Position numbers and translations under genes: made by a program
Shown: one piece after another, positions 48,509-59,736 of the stretch
How the letters are laid out: every line of letters starts with the position of its first letter
Position numbering within the stretch: the first letter of the stretch is position 1
From: Circinella minor
Lineage: Eukaryota; Mucoromycota; Mucoromycetes; Mucorales; Lichtheimiaceae
DNA: 64,000 bases
Direction: 5' to 3'
Assembly (NCBI GenBank): GCA_016758965.1
Contig: JAEPRB010000122.1
Coordinates: 58,222-122,221 of the forward strand
Notes under the pieces: model-generated
Seen by the model: only the letters and a program-made list of their open reading frames with translations
Told to the model about the DNA's origin: nothing
Database searches by the model: none

Positions 48509-50218
48509 ATGACTTATATCACATATGAAAAAATGCAATATAGTGAATACGCAGTGGGCAGAGTTCTAAAGTATCGCTTTTTCGACGATAGAGGCTTCTG
48601 TGAAAATTATATCCGACAAGGCATGCATCGCCATAGCGCACCTCCCAAAAAAATCCCATTGATACTGTCGAAACCAACGTTTATGCCGAATTACTTGGTG
48701 CGTACATGTGACATGAAAGTGGTTAAAGGGTCTGAAGTACAAGAAGGATATTGTACATTATCCTATTCGTGGAACCAATCGGGTGAAATCTTACTAGATG
48801 AAACAACTGGAAAAAGTTATCGTATTGATCAAGGTAAACACAAGATCATATTTCCAGGCAAGACAGTGAGAAAAAAGCCAAGAGGACGAAAACGAATTCC
48901 AGGCAAAGTCAAGTTTGTTAAGTTTGAAGAGCTTATACAAGAAATATGCAAGGATTTTAATATCAAGTATATTTGGTATGATCAAATGTGCATCAACCAA
49001 AACCACGAGGAGGAAAAACATGATGAAATAAAGCAAATGCACAAAATTTATGGTAATGCATATTGTACACTAGCATTGGTGCCTGAATTAACAACAGTGT
49101 TATCTGAACCTTCCCCTGGTATGCCGCTTGGCGGTGCTTTTATGGATCAAGACTGTTGGCAAAAGGCTGAATGGATGAAACGTATGTGGACTTTGGAAGA
49201 AGCAGTAATGTCGTCAACTTTGCTTTTCGTGGGTCCTAATGTCCATTGTTGGTCGTATTGGCTAATGCAAGCCGATTTTCCAGTTTTTCATAAGAATGTT
49301 GACACTGACGTCGCCACTCTCTTACATTATGCACACACACGCACTAGCACCAAAGATCACGACCATATCTTTGCACTTGCCAACATATTCCCTGACATTA
49401 TAAAAGAGATTGAAATTGATTACAAACAAGATATTCAAGAACTGATGGTAAAATTCTATGGTCTTTTAATAAAAAAAGATCTTGGTGTTCTTTGCTTTAG
49501 ACCATTCAGCAAGAGTAAAAAAGATAACGAGACAAATGTGGTAGAATATAATTCACCCATGCAAAAATTCGATTTACCATCTTGGACGGGTATCGATGGA
49601 GAACATTTCAAATACGGTTATTATAAAACAGCTTTTACAAATTACGCTATCTCTGGAAGAGCTTTACAAGTAACATGTCGTGGAATGACGAATAAGCAAT
49701 GTTATTCCGAAATTTCGTCTATCGCATCTATTAAGCCCGAAGATATACCACCTTATCCACAATCCAAATCAAGCAAGTATTATGAATATTGGATTCTTGT
49801 AATTTCAACATGGTCGCCGAGTTTTATGCAGGAAAAATTCATAGGAATTTACAGCCCTCCACTGGAATTTACCGAAATAGACAGTAAAATACATGAGGAG
49901 ATTATCCAAAAGCTTCGGAATATATCACATTTTATCTCAATCAAAGAAATGAACATACAATGGGTTCGTTCTCCATGTGAGATTCCGATTTCATATTTAG
50001 TTTTTGATGATTTGTCGGAAACGCTTCAAGATTCTGAGGAATATGTAATACTTCCTGAATTGCGTTTTACAAATCATTTCTTCCAGTCAACTCCGAATTA
50101 TTCTGTTATTAAAAAGAATGGAGATCACTACAAGGTAGTTGGTATGGTCCAGACGGGACAAGACGAGTACCTTTTCGATGATTTCGCAACGGAAGAGCAA
50201 ATGTTTGAGATTCATTAA
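48509..50218 (+). CDS. HET-domain protein, copy 3, 569 aa
   Basis: Single exon, the most complete copy of the family. HET blocks are YCTLSYSWNQSGE (81-93), YIWYDQMCINQ with EIKQMHKIYGNAYCTLALVP (154-192), and WMKRMWTLEEAVMSSTLLFVG. The CINQ motif is intact. The basic insert TVRKKPRGRKRIPGKVKFV (119-137) sits between blocks 1 and 2. The C-terminal region keeps HDHIFALANIFPD, LPSWTGIDGEHF, GRALQVTCRGM, and the closing DDFATEEQMFEIH. It is closest to copy 4 and then copy 2 by eye. No signal peptide or membrane helix is visible, so it is probably cytosolic or nuclear. A programmed-death or recognition role is inferred from the domain family. Confidence 0.87.
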   Translation: MTYITYEKMQYSEYAVGRVLKYRFFDDRGFCENYIRQGMHRHSAPPKKIPLILSKPTFMPNYLVRTCDMKVVKGSEVQEGYCTLSYSWNQSGEILLDETTGKSYRIDQGKHKIIFPGKTVRKKPRGRKRIPGKVKFVKFEELIQEICKDFNIKYIWYDQMCINQNHEEEKHDEIKQMHKIYGNAYCTLALVPELTTVLSEPSPGMPLGGAFMDQDCWQKAEWMKRMWTLEEAVMSSTLLFVGPNVHCWSYWLMQADFPVFHKNVDTDVATLLHYAHTRTSTKDHDHIFALANIFPDIIKEIEIDYKQDIQELMVKFYGLLIKKDLGVLCFRPFSKSKKDNETNVVEYNSPMQKFDLPSWTGIDGEHFKYGYYKTAFTNYAISGRALQVTCRGMTNKQCYSEISSIASIKPEDIPPYPQSKSSKYYEYWILVISTWSPSFMQEKFIGIYSPPLEFTEIDSKIHEEIIQKLRNISHFISIKEMNIQWVRSPCEIPISYLVFDDLSETLQDSEEYVILPELRFTNHFFQSTPNYSVIKKNGDHYKVVGMVQTGQDEYLFDDFATEEQMFEIH

Positions 50219-52037
50219 AACGTTCTGTTTTCATTATAATATTACATCAAATGACTTTTTTTTAAAAAAAAATTATTGTAATACGTACGTACGTGCATAC
50301 TATCAAACCCTTAAATATTCCCTTTATAGTTCCAACAATTTATATCCTTGTTCAATTAAATTCTATATTATTATGAAAAGAATAAATGACTTTTTTTTTG
50401 TATGTACGTATGTATTAAATCCTCTTAAGCTATACATAGTTGGATGATAAAACAACAATAAAACTCTAGAGTTAATTTCATATTCGTTCACTTTTACATC
50501 TCTCTGATTTCAATTCATTTTTAACATGATAAAAGAGTTTGAAGTATTTAACGTGGGTAAGACAAACATATGTACATTCATTATAATTTCCTGTACGTAC
50601 GTAGTTTTATGTTCACAAAAATCTACAAATATGAAAAGCAATAAAAATCACAGTGTTGACATGGTTAATATATAGGTACTGTGATTTACGTCCATTGAAA
50701 AATTTGATGAATTATTATTACCCTAGATGTAAAAAAAGATAATAATCTTAATGTTGTTATTTGTTTATTTTATAAACATACGAATCCATTGGATTTTATC
50801 ATATGTATTTCAGAAAAAAAATTCTTTTATGTAGATAATTCCCATTAATTGCGACAGAAAGAGATTAACGAAAATGAAAAACAGAAACGACATTTTAACA
50901 TTAACAGTTCAAGTATTTATTAACGTGATGAAAATTATATACTACATTGTTTTTGTTTTTGTTTGAATAAGAATATACTGAAGAAAAATAGAATGTGTTT
51001 CTAAATTACAACGGGATCAAACAGAAAAAAACATTAAAAATAAAAAGGTATGTATATATATCTTGTTCTGATAACAAATCACATTGAGAAGGAAGTATGT
51101 AGATTATAATATGTTGTAGATATCTAAAAAAACATAGTAGCATCCGCTGGTAATAAGGATGAGCGCAATAACTGCAACAGATGCATTGGTATTTTTTGTA
51201 GGTACTTAAAAAAAAGTATTAATTTGACAACAACAGCAATAGTCTATACAGTATTTCGATATTCAGACTTTTTTATATGAATAAATAGAATAGGATAATA
51301 CGTAATTCAAAATGTTTAGTTATTTTAACAATGATAAAAAAAATAATAGCAATAAAAGGCAGACAAGTCGAATCCGTCTGGTGCTTTATAAGGAACTGGA
51401 TATCGGGATAACGCTTATTCAATACATAGTGATATTGACAACAACATGATGGCTTCTCTATCCTACTATGTTGAACTACGCGAAAGCTTGTTTGATTATT
51501 TTATGTAAATTATATATAACAAAATTGGATATTTTAAATTACGTAGTAATTATTCTAGAGAAAGGATTAGTTCAACAAAATAATGCATGGTGGGCTTGAC
51601 CAAGATACTCTCTTTCTAGTTTGATGGCGCGCAATGATGCGCCGCCATTTCCGTTTTGGTATATATTGGCTTTTATTTTATTTTATAATTTTAAGCTTTT
51701 TATCTTTGTGTAATATTGACACGAGATAATAAAGTTACGATTGTAGTATGTTTTACAAGTTGTACGTATACATAAGTTTAGTCGTCAAATGACACAGCTT
51801 TTATTTTCAACATGAAAAAGTTGAATAAATTTTAATGGTCGACGTTGAATAATGGCTAACAGGGCTTTTTTTCATGTATACTTCTATAATAATTGTTACA
51901 CTTGCTGCGCCGTAATGTAGCCTTATATAAAGGCTACATCTCTGCTCATAAAATAGATCTTTTTTAACTGTTTGTTCTGCTTTTCATCTTTTTTTTTTTG
52001 AGAACTAATACTTATTTCACTTTTACTACTATAAGCA
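50219..52037. other. Intergenic region with GC-rich hairpin and palindromic TATA region
   Basis: No gene between HET copy 3 and the 88-residue gene. A G+C-rich imperfect hairpin lies at 51624-51648 (ATGGCG/CGCCAT arms). A palindrome around a TATA box lies at 51916-51938. Confidence 0.5.
51916..51938 (+). promoter_or_regulatory. TATA box enclosed in a 9-bp-arm palindrome
   Basis: Arms TGTAGCCTT and AAGGCTACA are perfect inverted repeats separated by ATATA. The TATATAAA box lies within them, 100-115 bp before the ATG at 52038. It may be an operator-like site; the GTAGCC core also occurs in the HET copy 4 upstream region. Confidence 0.5.
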
Positions 52038-52304
52038 ATGAGAGTACTATTTATATTCAAGAATGACAATGGATTGAATAGAAGTTGTACCGACAATTTC
52101 GATGGCTACTGTGATCACTTGGAGGACTTATGTGGCAAATATCCAGGTTCAAAATACTCTGAGTGGCCAGGAGGGTGTACTGTCCAAAACACAACAATCT
52201 CTTCACTACAAGAAATTATGAAGTTTCACTGTGACAAAGTGGGCGGTAACATAAATCAACTACTGAAGGAACTACGTGAAACAAATACCTATGATGAAAT
52301 CTAG
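52038..52304 (+). CDS. Small Cys-containing protein, 88 aa, unknown
   Basis: A single open frame of 88 codons with an in-frame TAA at 52032-52034, so the ATG at 52038 is the first possible start in this exon. A good TATA box lies about 110 bp upstream. Five cysteines occur (C17, C25, C32, C47, C65), within SCTDNFDGYC, HLEDLCGKYPG and WPGGC. The pattern resembles small fungal Cys-rich proteins, but there is no clear signal peptide; the start MRVLFIFKND is only briefly hydrophobic. The C-terminal part is helical (MKFHCDKVGGNINQLLKELR). It stands alone between two HET copies. A missing upstream exon with a signal peptide cannot be excluded. I do not recognise the family. Confidence 0.55.
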   Translation: MRVLFIFKNDNGLNRSCTDNFDGYCDHLEDLCGKYPGSKYSEWPGGCTVQNTTISSLQEIMKFHCDKVGGNINQLLKELRETNTYDEI

Positions 52305-54391
52305 GTGCTTTAATGTTGTAGTATTTACACTTTTACTCTTCTTTTTTTTTCTATTTCCTTTCTCCGTTCTATTTTTTCTTTTAATATAAATATGATATCT
52401 CTTTTTTTTTCTTTACGTAGTATATCACAACTACTTTTTTTTTGCTAGTCTTATCATATTTTATATTATTAGTTATTAGTTATTATTTATATCTTTATTA
52501 CAAATATTTTTATCGATTATTATTACGTAATTATTTGTTTTAATTATAAATTAATGCGAGAAGTATTGTCAAAGAATATCTGTCCAATCAAGTTTATCCA
52601 TAATTATAAACAGATTCATTTTTTACCGGAAATCTAAGATCTAGATTTTGGAACAAGATAATCAAATATTTAGTATAAAAAGTATAGCTTGTGCAACTTA
52701 CTAATTAGGTAGTCCACTCTTTCTTCATTTTATTGAAATAAACTTTTTTTTTCAACTATTGAATCGATTGAATCTACTAATTATTTAAAAACTGCCTCTT
52801 TTATTATAATTTCTCATTCAAAAAGCAAGTTCATTATTTCATATAATTTTTCTATTCTTTGAATCTTTTACTCGGGATCCCTTATACATACTCTTTTTTT
52901 TTATTTTTAAATACGATCTGAACGGGATGTAACAACGTTTACAGTTTTCGTTCATTTTCTTTTGAAAAAAAAAGACTTTGCGATAAATGGTCGCGAACGT
53001 GTTTGGTCTATTACATTTACTATTCTTTTTATTATCATGTCAAGCCCGTGCTAAGGAGGTTCAAGTTAATTTTTGCGTTCGTTCCGTTGTTCTTTGTTTT
53101 ACGTTTTATTCCTGGCTCTTTACTCTATTCTCTCCTTCTTTCGATTACTATGAAGTCCTCTTTGTCTCTACTGGTTACTTAGTCCCTGTGGTTCTCCTCT
53201 CGGGGGTTTTTTTTTTGTTTTTTATGCAATTCCTCGCCTGCAAGTATATGACGATTGGTCTGGAAAACTGATCGGTTACTATCCTTAGCATTTTGGGCAA
53301 TAAGTTCTTCAGTTCATCTATTATGCTCAATCCGTGAGAGTAAACGTGGACAATCATGAGTTGTTGTGCCTTTTCCCGATTTTGAGAATGACTGAGTATT
53401 AAACATAATTCATTTTCTGCTTTATCACAAAGCTTAATTTTTATTCATAAAATGATAACTGGCTGGTGTCCCTTTTATGGTGTAAGTCGGCTGACCCGTA
53501 GTAGTTCGCAGATCTAGATGCAACACAGTACAAAATGATGAATGCTGAACTACTAAAATGTTTTTTTTTCTTTTGCTGCTAGATTATTTTTTGAAGAAAG
53601 GGTCTTGTACAGAGGAGAAACGGATATAGCAGAGTCAGCGCAGAAATAGGAAAGTAGTAGACAAACATATCACAGAACAAGAGGTACCAACGCCATCAAT
53701 TAGTTATGAGAGCATTATTAGCAAGCTCATCAGCATCAAGGTGTAATTATCCCCTATTCTAAATGTATGTCATAATAGTTAAAAGCCCTCTTTTCCTTCT
53801 AATAAAATAGTAACTAAAATTATTGATACGTATCCACAGAAAAAAAATATCGGTTACGTTTACAACTTTAGATGTGTTTCTATCAAAACTCTGTATTTCA
53901 GCTAAGCAGGTAAACTAATACATATATAGGGTTCCATATTCGTTTTTAACTTTGCTTTTTGATTGTGTAACATCAGAGCTTATTGGTGTAGCCAGGTTAT
54001 ATAGCACAAAAAAATAAAGCTTTAAAACTTTAATATTCTCTTCAAATCAAAATAAAAGGAGAAAAAAAACTGCATCATTTTTTTTTCTCTCCATTTCTTA
54101 AGTTCATCAACTTTATATTAAACGGTATCGAGTATGTAAGAAGCAAATATATACATTTTCTATTTAATTAAATAAACATTTTAAAATCATTGATACAAAA
54201 TACTATTATCACTACTAGAACGACAATATATGTGATTAAAAAATATATTTTCTTCGTTTTTCTTTTTGTCTACGTACTATTAAAATTACTTTGTCGTAAG
54301 TTTATTTTGATAATAATTTTACTAATCACATTAAATATGAAAAAAGATAATATAGATCAAATTAATTTATTATGTTTTAAAACAGAAAAAA
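52305..54391. other. Intergenic region with weak coding remnants; upstream region of HET copy 4
   Basis: A 94-codon hydrophobic frame at 52987-53271 (+) is opposite an AG-rich minus-strand stretch and has no family. Around 53575-53745 (+) two short blocks (RLFFEERVLYRGETDIAES; VVDKHITEQEVPTPSISYES) look like remnants in different frames. At about 53876-54000 the motifs shared with HET copy 3 appear: TTTCTATC...TCTGTATTTCAGCTAA, TTGATTGTGTAACAT and GTGTAGCCAG. Confidence 0.4.
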
Positions 54392-56189
54392 ATGACCTAT
54401 ATCACATATACAAAGATGCAATATAGCAATTATAAAAAGGAAAGTTCAAGGATCTGGGTTGCATTAGATAAAAACCAAAGACCCTACAAACGATCCAGAC
54501 GCGAAGCCGCCTATAAGTATACCCAACCACCCAAAAAGATACCTTCAACATTGCCAAAACCAGATTTTATGCCTAGCTTTCTGGTGCGCACATCCGATAT
54601 GAACTTGGTTGAAGGATCTAAAGTACAAGAAGGATATTGTACATTATCTTATTCATGGAATCAATCCTGTGAAACCATAAAAAATGAAACCGCTGGAAAA
54701 AGTTACCGTATTGATCAAGGAAAACATAAGATTGTATATCCAGGCAAGACAGTACGAAAAAAGCCAAGAGGTCGGAAACGGATTCCACACAAAGTCAGGT
54801 TTGTCACATTTGAAGAACTTATACAAGAAATATGCAAGGACTTCAACATCAAATATATTTGGTATGACCAAATGTGCATTAACCAAAGCAGCAAAGAAGA
54901 AAAGCTCCGCGAAATACGTCAAATGCATAAAATTTATAGCAATGCATATTGTGCAGTAGCATTAGTACCCGAGGTAGAGGTAGTAGGACTATATAAATCC
55001 AGTCACACGGATCAGCATTACACTATTGATGACATGGAAAACCGTGTGGAAACCTCTCTCAATGGATGAAACGCATGTGGACTTTGGAAGAAGCGGTAAT
55101 GTCATTAAGAGTGCTTTTTTTTTGGGTCGTAATACACATTTTTGGTGGTATGATTTTGACAAGACCGAGTATCCAATTTTTTTTATAAGCGATTGAACTG
55201 GGGCGTTCACAATATTTTATACTATGCACACGCACGGACAAGCACGAAAAAAACACGACCATATATTTGCGCTTGCCAACATATTTCCTGACGTCATGAA
55301 AAAGATTAAAATTGATTACAATCAAGACATTCAAGAACTGACGATAAAATTTTAGGGTCTTCTAGCAAAAAAAAGGATCTCCGTATTTTGTACTTTGGAT
55401 CGTATGAGAATTACAAAACCATGTGTAAAACCGTCATCCAGCAACAGTACTAAAAATAACAGCAGCAGCAGAATATGATATACCCATCCAAAAATTCAAT
55501 TTACCCTCTTGGACCGGTGTTTATGGAGAACATTATGTTAACATTGATTATAAAACGTCTTTTAAAAATTACACTGTCAGCGGAAGAGTATTGAAAATTA
55601 CATGTGGTGGAATTACAAATGATCAAGATCATACCAAAATTGCAGCTCTTGGGTCTATTACACGAGAGGATATCCCAGCTGTACCTCAAATACAGAAGGG
55701 GCAATGATATTAATTGGCAACTTGTAAGTCGGGTACGGCCAGTGGGGTCTGCAAATGATAAATTTATAAGACATTATATGTTGCCTAGCGAAGGACACCG
55801 TATTCTGCATGACCCAAAATCCCATCCTGTATACAGTGGTATCATGATGTCTCTTCAGAATTTTTTACATTTTATGCCGATAAAAAAAAACGACCCTTGA
55901 ATGGATTCCTTTCCAATCAGAACATCAAGAAAATAGCATTTCACCTGTAATGTTTCGTTTTGATTATTTGGTACGTAGAACCCCTTCAAGATTCTTCTCA
56001 ATATGTGCTACTTACCGAAGTATAATTTACAAATACGTACAAACAAAAAAATTTATTCAAAATACGCTGTTACGTATCAAAAAAGATGGAGATTACTACA
56101 AGGCAATTGGCATGTGTCGAATACAAGGTGACGATAGTCATTTTTTCGATGATTTCACACTGGAAAAACAAACGTTTGAAATTCATTAG
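54392..56189 (+). pseudogene. HET-domain pseudogene, copy 4
   Basis: The first 200 or so codons are intact and very close to copy 3. They include MTYITYxKMQYS, YCTLSYSWNQS, the insert VRKKPRGRKRIPHK, YIWYDQMCINQ and EIRQMHKIYSNAYC. A frameshift before 55060 ends this frame at TGA 55067-55069, while WMKRMWTLEEAVMS continues in another frame. Further shifts follow, several beside A or T runs, for example near 55120. A TAG lies at 55353-55355 where paralogues have Tyr. Later blocks are recognisable: HDHIFALANIFPD, IQKFNLPSWTGVYGEHY, SGRVLKITCGGI, and finally KDGDYYKAIGMCR with DDFTLEKQTFEIH ending at 56189. Homology covers the whole length of copy 3, so it is a decayed full copy. Confidence 0.93.
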
Positions 56190-56508
56190 GATGTTCTCAT
56201 ATCATTATTTTAATATTAAATAAAGTATATATTTTTTTAATAATATAGATAAAAACCTTAATTATCTGTATCAATTTCAACATTTTATATCATTTGTACA
56301 CTAATTTACAAAGAAAACAGCGTTTTTGTATGTGTATTATTACATTAACTTCTCTATATTTATTATACGTAGAAGTTGTAATTATCTATTTGTTGAAAAT
56401 AATGAACAATTGCTCTATAAAACTTTGAAATAATAAAAATATAAATCATTCTATTATACATCCCATATTATATATGCCGAAAAAAAAACTTTATTATTAA
56501 TTAATTAA
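56190..56508. other. Convergent spacer between HET copy 4 and SEC59
   Basis: About 320 bp of A+T-rich sequence holding both 3' ends. Nothing else is seen. Confidence 0.5.
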
Positions 56509-59500
56509 TTATTGTAATAGTATCATTGAGTATATATACAGTGGTATCATGATATTATCATTTTGACTTGAAAATGCTTCTAATAAACCTAATATTTTAT
56601 AATGGGAAGTTTATATATATAAAATGAGTTATAGTCTTGGGATAATAATAATAAAATAATAATCATATGATACTTTACCAGTTAATAATGAAGTAATAAA
56701 AAATTTACTCCATTCATTTCTTCCCATTAAAGTAACATAATGGGATGCACTACTAATACCCATTAATGCTGAAATATACATGATGAATAATGAACTTGTA
56801 TAAACAGCAAATACAAAAGCCATTGTTCCTTCTACTGTCTTTTTTGTACCAGGCCATCGATATCGACCCCATTTCTTTCCAACCAAAGATGCCTAATTCA
56901 TATATGAAGAATCATTTTATTATTGTTTAATTGTTCCAACCCCCACCCACCTTTTCCCCCAATTTATAAAAAAAAAACTTACTGCTGCATCACCAAATCC
57001 AAGTGCAATAATACCAGATAATGAAGCTAAAAGATTTGAACTATATAAAAAAAAAATATCGGGAAATGTGTGAATAACTTGATAGTATTGAAAATCATAA
57101 ATGTAAATATGTATATATATATATTTACCCTCCTAACCAAACAGGACCAGCACAACCCAAGAGTAAATAGATATGACTCAAAATAACAGGACCAAGATCT
57201 CGACTATCAATAAATTCACTCAAAAACATATGAATGCTTTTTCCATAAGGCCAAATAGCAAAATAACGTAAATATTCTAGATAAATAAAAACACCTAAAG
57301 CAACACCAAAAGCTAATTGCAAAAATGGAAGCTAATATATAAAAAAAAATTATTAGTTATAGAAGGCAAATGAATTCCTTTAAATATATTTTTAATATTT
57401 ACCTCGAAAAGTACACCTGGTATAAACATAATAACTGCTAATGCATGAAATAATTTTCTTTTCTTATTTAATGCACTCGTTAATACTTTTGCTTCCACAG
57501 GACCATCGGATACAGTAAAGTCCAATACAAGTACCCAAACAATAACTGTAGTAGCCACGGTTAATGCCCAATAAATACATAAAAAGAGACGTTGAGGTGA
57601 TAAAAATACAAAAGAAAGTGTCCAAAGAAATGGATCTTGATGATTCATCAATGTTTTACAAATAGGAGCAATCATAAAAATGATAATTCCTATTGTAATA
57701 CTATAAGTTGCAAATGCAATAATAATTTTTTTTCTTTGAATATCTGACCAATGATTATTATTATTATTTGAAGAAGAAGAAGGTCTTCCAATAGTACGCC
57801 AATAAGGTTGTTGAGCCAAATGTCTTGATTGTTTTAATAATGGATAAGAAATAGCACCAATAAATAAGATGCCTAAAATAACAGCATGTAAAAGTATGGA
57901 CACATTATCGAGTTCTTGATTTTTTATAAATGAAGGTATACGATCCGGAAACATCTAATATAAAATATTTTGATTAATGTATTAATATAAATAGGTATAA
58001 AAGGGTGGGGTGGGGGCGGAAACTTACAGTAGTAAATATATATTCCATTGAATTATAAACAAGCATAGCTATAGCTTCTGATAGAATACACATTTCACCT
58101 AATGTAAAACAACGTTTTAAAGCCACTGTACATGTATAAAGAGCCCATTGAAAAGTAGTGATTGGAATAGCAATGATACTGATAGGAATTCGATTTAATA
58201 TAGGTGTTAATGGCGTTAATCGGCTGATACCATGAGTAAATGCAATTGAAATAATTATGCTTGAAACAAATAAACCTCTTTTACGAATAATTCTTCTCAT
58301 CGGTTGTAAAAATCGATTAGCAAGTACCAATATTAAAAAAATTAAAGTCATTAATAAAATAAGTTCTAATCTTCCATGCATACGTGCTATAATATATATA
58401 TATAAATAATAATATTATTATTAGTATAAAAGAATGAGGATGATTTTTTTTTAGTGATTACACCTCCATTATTTACCATTTCGATCTGTTTCAATATCAT
58501 GATTTTTATGTGTTACATTTATCATTTTTGCAATTCCAACCATAGGTAATAAAAATACACCACATAAAAGTCCATCATCAGCATCTGATCTATATATATA
58601 TATATATATATATATTTTAAATAGGTTGATGTTAAATTCATTATTAATGTAAACAAAATATTATTAAATCACATGTTGAATTTTTTTTTGTTTTACCTAA
58701 AAGAACTTTTACCAGCACCAAAAAGACCTAAACATGTTTTCGATATAGCTTGTTGTTGTTGTTGTTGTTGATTATTTTTACGTTTTAAAGTAAATTTATT
58801 ATATATTATGGATGAACGAGGTGATGTTTCTGAATCCAATGTATCTGAAGAAGTAGTAGTGAATGGGGTCGTTGTAGTTGTAGTTGCTGAATGAGTAGAT
58901 AATTTTTTCATAGAAAATGATTCTGGTTTTATTCTTTGAACGCGTGCTGTTTTATGTATTAAGAATAATCCAATAGCAATTAATGTAATCCAAGCTAAAT
59001 AAAAAATAGTGGGTTGGTTACTTTTATAAATTGTATAAAACTTGTATAGAAAACAAAAAAAAAAAACCAAACCTGTATAAACAGTTAAAGAAAAAGAAAC
59101 AAATAATTCTTTTCCTTTCCACATGGCCCATGCAAAAGAACTTATCCATAATAACTTTTCAAAAGGTGCTGCTGTTACATTAATAGCAGAATAATCTTGT
59201 TGCTGTTGTTGTTCTAAATTAGTTGTTGTCATTCCATGGATTGCTTGATTATTATTATTTGATAAAGTGGATATTCCTAAACGTTTTGATTGACGTTGTG
59301 CACGTTTTCTTTGAATAATCTCTGCAGTCAAATCTCCTTCTTCTTGAGACGACGATGAGGCGAACCCTTCGTCTTCTATTTGTTTATTCAATTTTTTTAT
59401 ATTTTTATTCGTAATGAAAAGTTGTTTATTATTATTATTATTATAAAATAAAAGTCGTTCGTGTTGTTGTTGTTGTTGTTGTTCTTTGTTGTTCGTTATT

Positions 59501-59664
59501 ATTATTCGTGTATTATTCTTATTATTATAAAGTACTTCAAAAATAAGAAGTACAGGTAAAAAAAGTAAAGAAATTATTTTGGAAACTAAAAAAAGTTGAA
59601 TGGTTGTTGTATTAATGGGTGTTGATGGTGGTACAATTTTATCGTTCTTCTTACTGCTGATCAT
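56509..59664 (-). CDS. SEC59: Dolichol kinase, 822 aa
   Basis: Nine exons (59664-59073, 58994-58697, 58589-58477, 58386-58028, 57954-57403, 57331-57129, 57040-56983, 56892-56679, 56588-56509) join in phase. The product is a polytopic ER membrane enzyme that phosphorylates dolichol with CTP, giving the carrier for N-glycosylation, O-mannosylation and GPI anchors. The diagnostic C-terminal part has RKLFHALAVIMFIPG, then EYLRYFAIWPYG, SHIYLLLGCAGPVWL, the conserved GFGDAAASLVGKKWG with GRYRWPGTKKTVEGT, and the end LLEAFSSQNDNIMIPLYIY. At 822 residues it is longer than yeast Sec59 (519). The extra N-terminal 300 residues are low complexity (Asn/Gln/Thr) with additional membrane helices. Its start is only 72 bp after the stop of the upstream release-factor gene. 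Confidence 0.93.
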
Positions 59665-59736
59665 GAATAATTTATTTCCCTTAACTATATTTTATATCAT
59701 ACAAAAAAAAAGTGAGAGAGCAAAAAAAAAAATCAT

